Of a stretch of 12,417 bases of DNA, positions 6,170 to 12,417 are shown one piece after another. Source of the DNA: Candidatus Aphodomonas merdavium (GTDB taxonomy: Bacteria; Bacillota; Clostridia; Christensenellales; Aristaeellaceae); assembly GCA_018715585.1 (NCBI GenBank), contig DVLH01000076.1, positions 1 through 12,417 on the forward strand, written 5' to 3'. Under the pieces are notes generated by a model that ran no database searches, was not told where the DNA came from, and worked only from the letters and a program-made list of their open reading frames with translations. Made by a program: the position numbers and the translations under genes. The first letter of the stretch is position 1, and each line of letters starts with the position of its first letter.

Positions 6170-6529
6170 ATGAACGAAGACGATCGCGACCTGGTTGGGT
6201 TTACCGACGAAGAAGGCAACAGTATTACGCTGGAAGTGTTGGATACTTTCTTCTACAACGGCGAGGAGTTTGCCGTGCTGGCCGATGCGGATGAAGAAGC
6301 GTGCGAATGCGCGTGCGAAGAATGCGCCGGGGAACATGAAGAAGGCTGCGAATGCGAAGAGTGCGAGGGAGAGGATATCTATCTGATGAAGATCGAGACC
6401 TCTACCGACGAAAACGGCGAGGAAATCGAGGAGTTTGTCCCCGTCGAGGACGACAGCTTGGTGGAAAAGCTGATTGAGATCGTGCAGACCCGCTTTAGCG
6501 AGGACGACGAGGACGACGAAGAGGAATAA
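6170..6529 (+). CDS. DUF1292 family protein (YrzB-like) with Cys-rich insert
   Basis: 119 aa, very acidic, cytoplasmic. The first half, FTDEEGNSITLEVLDTFFYN followed by GEEFAVLADADEE (residues 11-43), fits the DUF1292 pattern of two beta strands, and IYLMKIE with EFVPVEDDSLVEKLIEIVQ (70-105) is the family's closing part. The function of DUF1292 proteins is unknown to me; they are common in Bacillota, often next to ruvX and a MreB/RNase-type housekeeping cluster. Between the halves lies an insert, about residues 44-66, with seven Cys (45, 47, 49, 52, 60, 62, 65) and His56 in acidic spacers, a likely metal-binding patch. GCGGAGG sits 5 nt before the ATG. The gene stands alone, with promoter and terminator of its own, and the C terminus is a run of Asp/Glu. 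Confidence 0.85.
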   Translation: MNEDDRDLVGFTDEEGNSITLEVLDTFFYNGEEFAVLADADEEACECACEECAGEHEEGCECEECEGEDIYLMKIETSTDENGEEIEEFVPVEDDSLVEKLIEIVQTRFSEDDEDDEEE

Positions 6530-6536
6530 ACGACAT

Positions 6537-6565
6537 AAAACCCCCGGCTATGGCCGGGGGTTTTT
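6537..6565. terminator. Bidirectional terminator shared by two convergent genes
   Basis: An 8-bp GC stem (6541-6548 with 6553-6560) around a TATG loop is extended by four A-T pairs. It ends in five T on the plus strand and four T on the minus strand. It serves the DUF1292 gene from the left and the beta-helix gene from the right. Confidence 0.92.
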
Positions 6566-6687
6566 GCGTCCAAAGGGCTGCCTAGGAAAAGGGAAATGGA
6601 CAGGGGCCGGAAGGCGCGTAGAGGAAACGCGCATTTGCACAAGCAAAACGGGCCCAATCGCAAGCGGAAAACGCTTCACGGCGGTTG

Positions 6688-8952
6688 CTATACCGTCCAC
6701 GAATCGACTTCCCAGACTGTTTCCGGCGTGGCCGTGGGCTGTGGTGCAGCGGTTTGCGTGGGAAGCGGTGTGGACGGCGATTCAGACGGCGCTTGCGTGG
6801 GAAGCGGCGCGGCCGTGGGCTGTGGCGCGGCCGTGGGCTGTGGCGCAGCGGTCTGCGGAAGCGGCGTGGCGGCGTCCACCGTGGCGTCCTGCGCGACGGT
6901 GAGGCGCGTACAGCCCGCTTCCAGCGCAAAGCCAGTAAAGCCGGCGGACTGCATCTGCGAATCGACAACGAGGGAATAATTCCCGGAGGCGGGATCCAGG
7001 AACGGGGCATTGCCGTCGGAGGCGGCATAATAGAGCGTATCCGTTTGTTTCACTTTGCTGCGGGTGTATTGTGAGGTGCGGTAATCGCCCTGTACGCCTT
7101 CCTTCGCGCTGCCAACGACGACGATATACGGCTCCTCGCCGACGAGCACGTTGCGCGCCATGGTTACCTCGCCTTCGTCGTCATTGTCGCTTAGGCCGAT
7201 CTGGCCTTCGGCACAATAAGCAAATACGTTTTCAACCAGCGTGTTCGTTCCGGCATGGTGCTGGAAATAGCCTTGCGAGGAACAGTCATAGCAGAGGTTT
7301 TGGCTGATGGTGATGCCGCTGGCGCCTTCGTCCAGGAAAATGCCGCGCCCGCCATAGCCGTTGGATGCGTGCTGTACATCGTGGATGACATTGCGCTCGA
7401 TGACGGTATTGTTCTGTACGCCTAGCAGGTAGATGCCGCCCAGGTCCGAGAGCATCCCCTGGCCGATGTTTTCAATGAGGTTATAGGAGATGTTCCAATC
7501 GTCCGTGGCGTTATAGCCGTCGCCCCAGACCCATCCGATGGAAAGCGCGGTGTAATAGCCATTGCGGATGGTGTTGTGGCTGATTTCGCCATGGCGTGCG
7601 TGAATGACGAGAACGGCCGGCGCGTTAAGAAACACGCGGCCATATCCGTCGATCAGGTTGTTGGTAATGGTATATTCCAGGTTCGCCAGCGCATCGTCGC
7701 GCACGTTTTGCCCTTCGATAAAGACCGCCTGGGCGCCAATGTTGAAGAAATCACAGCCGGAGACGATGGCGCTTTTGACAAGGTTGCCAAAGCGAATGCA
7801 GCCGCCGCCGGTATCGCGAAAAGTGCAATTAAAGAAGGAAATGCCCTCGCATGCGGAAAAGACAAGCATGCTCTCCGCCTCATAGGCGGCCTGTGGAAAA
7901 TCCGGCGCGCTGTTGGCGCGCGTGTAGTTCCAGCCTGTCTGCGCAAACGTAATCCCTTCAAAGGAGAGGCCGTTGACGTTGGATACTTCCATCAGCCTGG
8001 TCATAACGCCTGCGTAGAGGGACGTGTTTTCGATTGTTTCCCCCGCACGGGGGCGGTAGTAGAGCTTTCCCGCCGGCGCGTCAAACGCCCACTCGCCCTC
8101 TTGGAGGGGCACGGCAAGCACGTTTTCAAAATAGACCAAATCGCCGGGGGCGACGGTGGCGGACGTGCGGCGCGTCAGCTGCACGCGTCCCAGCGACGCG
8201 TCGTAGGCGGCGACGGTGGTGCATTCGTCCTTCCACCAATGCAGCATCCGCACCCGGCACCCTGTTGGGTTAAAAGGGAGGGAAGCGGCATCCAGATAAA
8301 AGGCGGAATAGTTCGTGAGAGCATCGGCGCTGCTAAAGCCGCCGTCCAGCTCGCTGGCCGCGGCAACGTAAAGCATGCCCTCCTTGGGATAGCGCGCGTT
8401 TTGAAGCGCCCCGGAATCGCTGTAGAGTGCGTTAAGTTCGCTGTAAGCTACGTCGGCTTCCCAAACGTCTACGCCGCACAGCACGGTTTCGCGCCAGCCG
8501 GAAATCCGGTCGCTGCCGACGATAACGGGTTCCTCGTCCGGATAGGCGCGGATGGAAACGCCCTGCGGAAAATCACCGTCGATTTTTACCGTGCCGTAAA
8601 GCTCGTAGCGGCCGCCGCGCAGCCAGATGGTTCCGCCGGCCATGCCATAAGCGCGTGCCGCCTCGATGGCTGCCCCCAGCGTGCGTAGCGGGTTTTCTTC
8701 TGTGGCGTCGTTTGCGTCGTCGCCCCATGGGGCGACATAGATATCGCTGCGCATGTTTTGATAAAGGATGCTCTCAACCGTTTCCTGCTGCTGCGAGTGA
8801 AAGACAGCCTCGCGGATCGTTTCCTGCTGCAACGCGTAGAGCGCGCTTTCTACGCCGGCCGTTTCCTCGGCAAACGCCGGGAAAACAGTTAGCGCAATGA
8901 ACAATCCCCATACGACCGGCGGTAGGCCGGCAAACTTTCGCCTCTGTTTCAT
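6688..8952 (-). CDS. Secreted right-handed beta-helix protein (GH141/pectate-lyase-like fold)
   Basis: 754 aa from the ATG at 8952. Residues 1-28 are a Sec signal peptide (KQRRK, then a hydrophobic core, cleavage after AFA). DIYVAPWGDDANDATEENPL followed by RTLGAAIEAA and TIWLRGGRYEL is the entry turn typical of pectate-lyase-like helices, followed by a beta-sandwich-like insert and many N-x-(I/V/L) rungs. The block SDLGGIYLLG ... GRGIFLDEGASGITISQN resembles GH141-type and related carbohydrate-active helices; Asp503 and Asp541 are candidate catalytic acids. Residues about 696-745 are a Thr/Ala/Pro-rich linker (AAPQPT repeats) that ends in only nine more residues, with no attached domain, LPXTG or SLH motif. 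A longer reading from TTG at 8997 lacks a ribosome site and would bury the signal. The substrate is unknown, probably a polysaccharide. Confidence 0.82.
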   Translation of the reverse strand: MKQRRKFAGLPPVVWGLFIALTVFPAFAEETAGVESALYALQQETIREAVFHSQQQETVESILYQNMRSDIYVAPWGDDANDATEENPLRTLGAAIEAARAYGMAGGTIWLRGGRYELYGTVKIDGDFPQGVSIRAYPDEEPVIVGSDRISGWRETVLCGVDVWEADVAYSELNALYSDSGALQNARYPKEGMLYVAAASELDGGFSSADALTNYSAFYLDAASLPFNPTGCRVRMLHWWKDECTTVAAYDASLGRVQLTRRTSATVAPGDLVYFENVLAVPLQEGEWAFDAPAGKLYYRPRAGETIENTSLYAGVMTRLMEVSNVNGLSFEGITFAQTGWNYTRANSAPDFPQAAYEAESMLVFSACEGISFFNCTFRDTGGGCIRFGNLVKSAIVSGCDFFNIGAQAVFIEGQNVRDDALANLEYTITNNLIDGYGRVFLNAPAVLVIHARHGEISHNTIRNGYYTALSIGWVWGDGYNATDDWNISYNLIENIGQGMLSDLGGIYLLGVQNNTVIERNVIHDVQHASNGYGGRGIFLDEGASGITISQNLCYDCSSQGYFQHHAGTNTLVENVFAYCAEGQIGLSDNDDEGEVTMARNVLVGEEPYIVVVGSAKEGVQGDYRTSQYTRSKVKQTDTLYYAASDGNAPFLDPASGNYSLVVDSQMQSAGFTGFALEAGCTRLTVAQDATVDAATPLPQTAAPQPTAAPQPTAAPLPTQAPSESPSTPLPTQTAAPQPTATPETVWEVDSWTV
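6729..6857. repeat. Degenerate tandem repeats encoding the Pro/Thr linker
   Basis: Units built on GCCGTGGGCTGTGGCGCG occur about three times (two exactly adjacent near 6810-6846), with related GCGTGGGAAGCGGYG units between. On the minus strand they encode AAPQPT-type repeats at the end of the beta-helix protein. Such repeats can expand or contract. Confidence 0.75.
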
Positions 8953-8955
8953 GTC

Positions 8956-8962
8956 CCTCCTT
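8956..8962 (-). promoter_or_regulatory. Ribosome binding site deciding the beta-helix protein start
   Basis: AAGGAGG on the minus strand is a full match to the anti-SD but lies only 3 nt before the ATG at 8952. The spacing is short, yet this is the only good site near the signal peptide. Confidence 0.7.
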
Positions 8963-9005
8963 GCGCGACGCTCAGGCGCGATCCGTCCGAAAAACAAACC
9001 GACTC

Positions 9006-9033
9006 AGTATACCACATTGCGCCGTATTTTGAA
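9006..9033 (-). promoter_or_regulatory. Probable promoter of the beta-helix gene
   Basis: On the minus strand, TTCAAA (9033-9028), 16-bp spacer, TATACT (9011-9006), preceded by TG-G to give an extended -10. It is divergent from the promoter of the nuclease operon some 50 bp away. Confidence 0.6.
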
Positions 9034-9062
9034 AGCAGGCATATGCCGGACACGGTTGCGAT

Positions 9063-9091
9063 TTCCCATTTTGGCGCGGTTGTGCTATACT
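9063..9091 (+). promoter_or_regulatory. Probable promoter of the nuclease-SNF2-phosphoesterase operon
   Basis: TTCCCA (9063-9068), 17-bp spacer, TATACT (9086-9091) with TG at 9083-9084 (extended -10). The -35 is 4/6 and the -10 is 5/6 to consensus. Confidence 0.65.
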
Positions 9092-9121
9092 AATTTGCGA
9101 AAAATGCGCTGGAGGAAGAAA

Positions 9122-9487
9122 ATGGACGAGCTCTCGCGGGTGCTCTTGGCGCTTTCTGCGCTGCGCACGCCCCACGTTTGCGACGAATACAGCCTGCATG
9201 CGCTTGTTGCGCAAGCGCTGCAGGAGACGGGGATCTCCTGCCGGCACGAAGCGCCCGTTGCGCCTGGCAGGCGGGTGGACTTCCTTTGCGGCGGAGTAGC
9301 CGTGGAGGTCAAGCGGGGACGTCCTTCGCCGGTGCCGTTGCTGCGCCAGCTTTCCGCTTATGCTAAAAGCGGGAGCGTTGAGGCGCTTGTGCTGGTGGCG
9401 GAGCGCGTGCCTCCGCTGCCCGCCACGCTTTGCGGAAAACCGCTAAGAACGATCGGCCTAAGCAGCCTCTGGGGGGTAGCGCTGTGA
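9122..9487 (+). CDS. Small PD-(D/E)XK-type nuclease-like protein
   Basis: 121 aa, cytoplasmic. I do not know a named family, but the pattern is that of a minimal restriction-endonuclease fold: an N-terminal helix with Glu22, then GRRVDFL (Asp53), a short turn, and VAVEVKRG (Glu62, Lys64). This gives the D-x8-E-x-K active site, followed by Gln76 and Tyr80 in RQLSAYA, which matches the QxxxY motif of RecB-like nucleases. The later strand EALVLVAERVP and the end TIGLSSLWG are typical of the fold. GGAGG at 9111-9115 sits 6 nt before the ATG. The stop overlaps the start of the SNF2 gene (GTGA), so the two are translated together and probably act together on DNA. It could also be an inactive DNA-binding relative, but all the key residues are present. 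Confidence 0.72.
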   Translation: MDELSRVLLALSALRTPHVCDEYSLHALVAQALQETGISCRHEAPVAPGRRVDFLCGGVAVEVKRGRPSPVPLLRQLSAYAKSGSVEALVLVAERVPPLPATLCGKPLRTIGLSSLWGVAL

Positions 9488-11388
9488 CGGAAGGCTGGGA
9501 AAACGAATACGGCGGCGAGTGGGACGGGGAAGAGACAGTAGGGTGGCTAACCGGTGGCAGCGACGAAGAGCCGCAACAGCAGCCTGCAATAACGGCCGCA
9601 CAGCCCCCGCAGGCCGCCAGCCCATCCCCTGCGCCGCTCACCCCCGCTTATCTGCTCGACGCGCCGGACGGCGATCATATCTACGGCACGCTCAGCTATA
9701 ACCGGCGCGCAAAGTGCTGGACCGTCCGCGCGGAACCGTGCGTGACGGAGCTGATTGCACGCCTTTTTCCACAGAGCGTCAGCCGCGTGCGCGGCGAAGC
9801 GCGTTTTCCGCTGAACAGGCGCACGGCAGGCGATTTAAATTGGCTGATGCTGCGCTATCCGCTTGCTGTGGCGGAACGCGACCTTCCGCGCTGGCGGGAT
9901 GCGATGCAAAGCGCGCGCGAATGGGCCGCACGCCGCGCGTTGGCCCAGCGCCTGCCCGAGACGGCCGAACCGCCGCAGGCGACGTTTCACGGCGCGCTGA
10001 TGCCTTTTCAAAAGCAGGGATTGGGCTATTTGCTGCGCAACGAGCGGGCGCTGCTCGCCGATGAGATGGGCCTTGGAAAGACGGTGCAGGCCATTGCGCT
10101 GCTGGCCAGCACGCATGCGTTTCCGGCGTTTCTTGTGGTTCCTCCGCATTTGGTGCGCAACTGGCAGCGGGAGCTTTCACAGTTTTTGCGCCTGCCCGGC
10201 GGCGTGCGCGTACATGTGCTGCGCGGTTTAACGCCCTATGAACTGCCGCAGGCAGACGTCTATTTGTGCCATTACCTTTTGCTGCGCGGGTGGAAGCAGG
10301 CGCTCGGCAAATACAGCTTCCGGGCGGTCATCTTCGATGAAATTCAGGAGCTGCGCCGTGCGGGAACGGAAAAATACAGCGCCGCGAGCCTGCTGGCAAG
10401 CGCATGCGAGCGCGTCGTCGGCCTTTCGGGCACGCCGATTTATAACCGCGGCGGGGAGATCTGGAATGTTGTGAACATTTTGGATTTTCAATTCTTAGGC
10501 AGTTGGGAAAGCTTTACGCGGGAATGGTGCGACGGCTACGGGCGGGGCGTGGTGGCGAATCCCGAGCTGCTGGGAGCGTATTTGCGGCGCGAGGGGCTGA
10601 TGCTCCGGCGGACGAAAGCGGATGTGCTGCCTGAATTGCCGCCAAAGCGCCGGCTTGTACAGGAGATCGATGCGGACGGCGCGCTTTATGAACGCCTTAC
10701 GCGCGAGGTACTCACCAAGCTGCGCCTGCTGCGCGATGGGGAAAGCCTCACGCCGCAGATGCGCGCCTTGTTGGAAGATCAGGTGAGCCAACAGGAGCGG
10801 CAGGCGACCGGGCTGGCCAAGGCGGCGTACGTGTGTGCGTTTGTGCGTGCGCTGCTGGAGGGGGGCGAAAAGGTATTGCTCTTTGCGCACCATCATGCGG
10901 TGATGGACGTCTACCGCACGGAGCTGGCTGCCTTTCACCCCGTGTTTATTACGGGAAGGCAGACGCAGGAGGAGAAAGACGCGGCACAGCGCGCGTTTAT
11001 GCAGGGAGAAACGGACACTTGCTGTATTTCACTGCGCGCGGCGGCCGGACTGAACCTACAGCGCGCCAGCTGTGTCGTCTTTGGCGAGCTGGATTGGTCT
11101 CCGGCCGTCCACAGCCAGGCGGAGGACAGGGCGCACCGCATTGGACAGCGCGATTCGCTGCTGTGCTATTATCTGGTTAGCCCGCGCGGCAGCGACCGCG
11201 ACATGCAGGAAGCGCTGGGACTGAAGGTGAGCCAATTCCTTTCCCTAATGGGCGATTTGCCAACGCCTTACAGCGAGGTTGTGGCGTCCGGCTCGGCGGC
11301 GCGCGAACATGTGCGCCGCATGCTCCAGCGGTTAGAGGCAGGAAAGCGGCAAGACGGTTTGGGAGGTAAGGATGAAGGAGAAGAATAA
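9484..11388 (+). CDS. SNF2-family DNA translocase/helicase (SMARCAL1/ZRANB3-like)
   Basis: 634 aa from the GTG at 9484, chosen because it overlaps the nuclease stop as GTGA and a G-rich SD (9471-9477) lies 6 nt upstream. Residues 1-55 are a low-complexity acidic, then Pro/Ala/Gln-rich, tail. Residues about 56-150 (IYGTLSYNRRAKCWTVRAEP and on) look like the small HARP-type substrate domain that precedes the motor in SMARCAL1-like proteins. Motor motifs: I DEMGLGKT (193-200), Ia VVPPHLVRNWQREL, II DEIQ (285-288), III LSGTP (314-318), V ISLRAAAGLNL, and VI QAEDRAHRIGQ (545-555). The family uses ATP to move along double-stranded DNA, to remodel, or to anneal strands. No SWIM zinc finger or fused nuclease is seen; the nuclease is supplied by the gene before it. 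Confidence 0.9.
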   Translation: MTEGWENEYGGEWDGEETVGWLTGGSDEEPQQQPAITAAQPPQAASPSPAPLTPAYLLDAPDGDHIYGTLSYNRRAKCWTVRAEPCVTELIARLFPQSVSRVRGEARFPLNRRTAGDLNWLMLRYPLAVAERDLPRWRDAMQSAREWAARRALAQRLPETAEPPQATFHGALMPFQKQGLGYLLRNERALLADEMGLGKTVQAIALLASTHAFPAFLVVPPHLVRNWQRELSQFLRLPGGVRVHVLRGLTPYELPQADVYLCHYLLLRGWKQALGKYSFRAVIFDEIQELRRAGTEKYSAASLLASACERVVGLSGTPIYNRGGEIWNVVNILDFQFLGSWESFTREWCDGYGRGVVANPELLGAYLRREGLMLRRTKADVLPELPPKRRLVQEIDADGALYERLTREVLTKLRLLRDGESLTPQMRALLEDQVSQQERQATGLAKAAYVCAFVRALLEGGEKVLLFAHHHAVMDVYRTELAAFHPVFITGRQTQEEKDAAQRAFMQGETDTCCISLRAAAGLNLQRASCVVFGELDWSPAVHSQAEDRAHRIGQRDSLLCYYLVSPRGSDRDMQEALGLKVSQFLSLMGDLPTPYSEVVASGSAAREHVRRMLQRLEAGKRQDGLGGKDEGEE

Positions 11389-12214
11389 AAAGCGGCGTGC
11401 AAGGCGGTTGTGGACGCTGCTGGCGCTCGTTGTGCTGCTGGCGGTTTATGTGGTGACGGGAGTTATCCGCAGCGAGTTCTTGGAATCAACGCTGATTTCC
11501 GTTGCCGTCCCCTCGCAAAGCGGCGTTGCGGGAGAGCTGCGCGTTGTGCAGCTTTCCGACCTGCACAGCAAACACTACGGCGACAACAACAGCGAGCTGC
11601 TTGCGTTGGTGGCGGAGAAAAAGCCCGATTTGATCGTCGCCACGGGCGATATGATCGATAAAGACGCGCAGAATGTGGAAGGCTGCGTGACGTTGTTTCG
11701 CCAGCTTGCCCAGATTGCGCCCACGGCTTTTTCTATCGGCAACCACGAGGCTGCCCGCCGTGATTTAACGGAATTGCTCACACGCCTTACCCAGGTGGGC
11801 GTGACGGTGCTTGCCGGCAATGTGGAAACCATCCACTGCGGGGGGCTTCCCGTGCGTATAGGCGGCATTATGCGGGTGTCCGAATTGCCGCAGCTGGACG
11901 GCAAAGGGCCAATCGATATCCTGTTGTGCCATTATCCGACGGACCCGTCCGATTTTGCGCAGCGGGGCGTGTCGCTCGTCTTTAGCGGCCATGCCCATGG
12001 CGGCCAGGCGCGCATCCCGCTGTTGGATATTCCGCTGTATGCGCATGGGGAAGGCCTTTTTCCGCGCTATACCTCCGGTCTTTATCAGGAGGACGGCGTC
12101 TCTATGATCGTCTCGCGCGGGTTGGGAAATACGGAGCGCCTTGGCATTCGGATTCCGCGCTTGCATAATCCGCCGGAGATTATCGTTGCTGACGTGACTT
12201 TCACGCAATTTTAG
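11372..12214 (+). CDS. Membrane-anchored calcineurin-like metallophosphoesterase (YkoQ/YaeI type)
   Basis: 280 aa. A basic N terminus (KEKNKKRRARR) and one membrane helix at about 13-32 suggest anchoring with the catalytic domain outside the membrane. The dimetal motifs are complete: SDLH (Asp63, His65), ATGD (Asp93), GNHE (Asn124, His125), CHYP (His187) and GHAHGGQ (His207, His209). Relatives act on phosphate esters of lipids or nucleotides; the substrate here is unknown. The ATG overlaps the end of the SNF2 gene by 17 bp, with GGGAGG (11361-11366) 5 nt upstream, so it belongs to the same operon. It may still be unrelated in function, since stand-alone YkoQ-like genes are common in Bacillota. 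Confidence 0.9.
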   Translation: MKEKNKKRRARRLWTLLALVVLLAVYVVTGVIRSEFLESTLISVAVPSQSGVAGELRVVQLSDLHSKHYGDNNSELLALVAEKKPDLIVATGDMIDKDAQNVEGCVTLFRQLAQIAPTAFSIGNHEAARRDLTELLTRLTQVGVTVLAGNVETIHCGGLPVRIGGIMRVSELPQLDGKGPIDILLCHYPTDPSDFAQRGVSLVFSGHAHGGQARIPLLDIPLYAHGEGLFPRYTSGLYQEDGVSMIVSRGLGNTERLGIRIPRLHNPPEIIVADVTFTQF

Positions 12215-12222
12215 CGTCTGGC

Positions 12223-12270
12223 GCGTTGGAAGCCGCTTTGCTTGTGGAAGCGAAGCGGCTTTGCCAACGT
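12223..12270 (+). terminator. Possible terminator after the phosphoesterase gene
   Basis: A 14-bp stem with one G-T pair (12230-12243 with 12248-12261) closes a GTGG loop and extends by a further 5-7 pairs beyond a 2-nt bulge. Only three T follow the inner stem, so termination may be inefficient. Confidence 0.45.
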
Positions 12271-12285
12271 GCAAACGGAGGGAAA

Positions 12286-12360
12286 ATGCCCGCTGCCCTG
12301 CAGTGCAGGCGGGCAAGCAGGAAACTCCGGCGCTGTGGTTGCGCAGGAAAAAATGAGTAA
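12286..12360 (+). CDS. Possible tiny ORF, unknown
   Basis: 24 codons from an ATG preceded by ACGGAGGG (SD about 3-4 nt upstream). The product would be basic and Cys-containing (C7, C18, C20) and has no family I recognise. The strong ribosome site is the only support. It could be a leader peptide of a gene beyond the window, or chance. A second ATG at 12393 opens a frame that runs off the end. Confidence 0.2.
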   Translation: MPAALQCRRASRKLRRCGCAGKNE

Positions 12361-12417
12361 ATTTTGAAATGGGCGCCTGAGTGAGCGGCGGGATGCTTTT
12401 GAATAAGCCGGGGATGG

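Noticed and set aside
7576..8688. 370-codon plus-strand frame inside the beta-helix gene
   Set aside because: Antisense shadow; no domain, no ribosome site, and the opposite strand has a clear signal peptide and beta-helix pattern.
8953..8997. TTG start at 8997 for the beta-helix protein
   Set aside because: It would put 15 extra residues with several Arg before a normal signal peptide and has no SD; it also overlaps the leader predicted from the promoter at 9006-9033.
1..12417. CRISPR array, insertion sequence, or selenocysteine codon in the hydroxylase
   Set aside because: No regularly spaced repeats, no transposase and no in-frame TGA were found.

Overview
The window looks like a chromosomal piece from a GC-rich member of the Bacillota (Clostridia-like, probably an anaerobe). 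The evidence is: strong AGGAGG-type ribosome binding sites, near-consensus sigma-A promoters, a DUF1292 (YrzB-like) protein, intrinsic hairpin/T-run terminators, tRNA genes of which two of three lack an encoded CCA, and an FAD-less molybdenum hydroxylase of the kind found in clostridial purine degraders. I cannot name a genus from the sequence alone.

Layout, left to right. (1) The 3' end of a RidA/YoaB-type gene with a textbook terminator. (2) A molybdenum hydroxylase operon: a single polypeptide carrying both [2Fe-2S] domains and the Mo-binding domain (872 aa), overlapped by a MocA/YgfJ-type cofactor nucleotidyltransferase. (3) A small membrane-anchored protein of unknown function with its own promoter, whose -35 element lies inside mocA. 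(4) A tRNA cluster, Leu(TAG), Gly(GCC), an intrinsic terminator, then Gly(TCC), driven by a perfect TTGACA-N17-TATAAT promoter. (5) About 500 bp without a gene, holding a duplicated hairpin and a long perfect inverted repeat. (6) ispE on the minus strand, divergent from (7) a DUF1292 protein with a Cys-rich insert. (8) A large secreted right-handed beta-helix protein on the minus strand, convergent with the DUF1292 gene and sharing one bidirectional terminator with it. (9) A plus-strand operon, divergent from the beta-helix gene: a small PD-(D/E)XK-type nuclease, a SNF2-family translocase whose GTG start overlaps the nuclease stop, and a membrane-anchored metallophosphoesterase overlapping the helicase end by 17 bp. 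(10) A tail of about 200 bp with a hairpin and a possible tiny ORF.

How the genes relate. The hydroxylase and MocA form an obvious enzyme/cofactor-maturation pair. The electron acceptor (FAD subunit) and the rest of the maturation genes are not in this window. The best candidate for an under-described system is the nuclease-SNF2 pair: a standalone RecB-like nuclease domain coupled to a SNF2 DNA translocase resembling the SMARCAL1/ZRANB3 group, with a phosphoesterase in the same transcript. DNA repair, fork processing and phage defence are all possible, and the sequence alone does not decide. The remaining genes are housekeeping (ispE, tRNAs) or surface/secreted functions.
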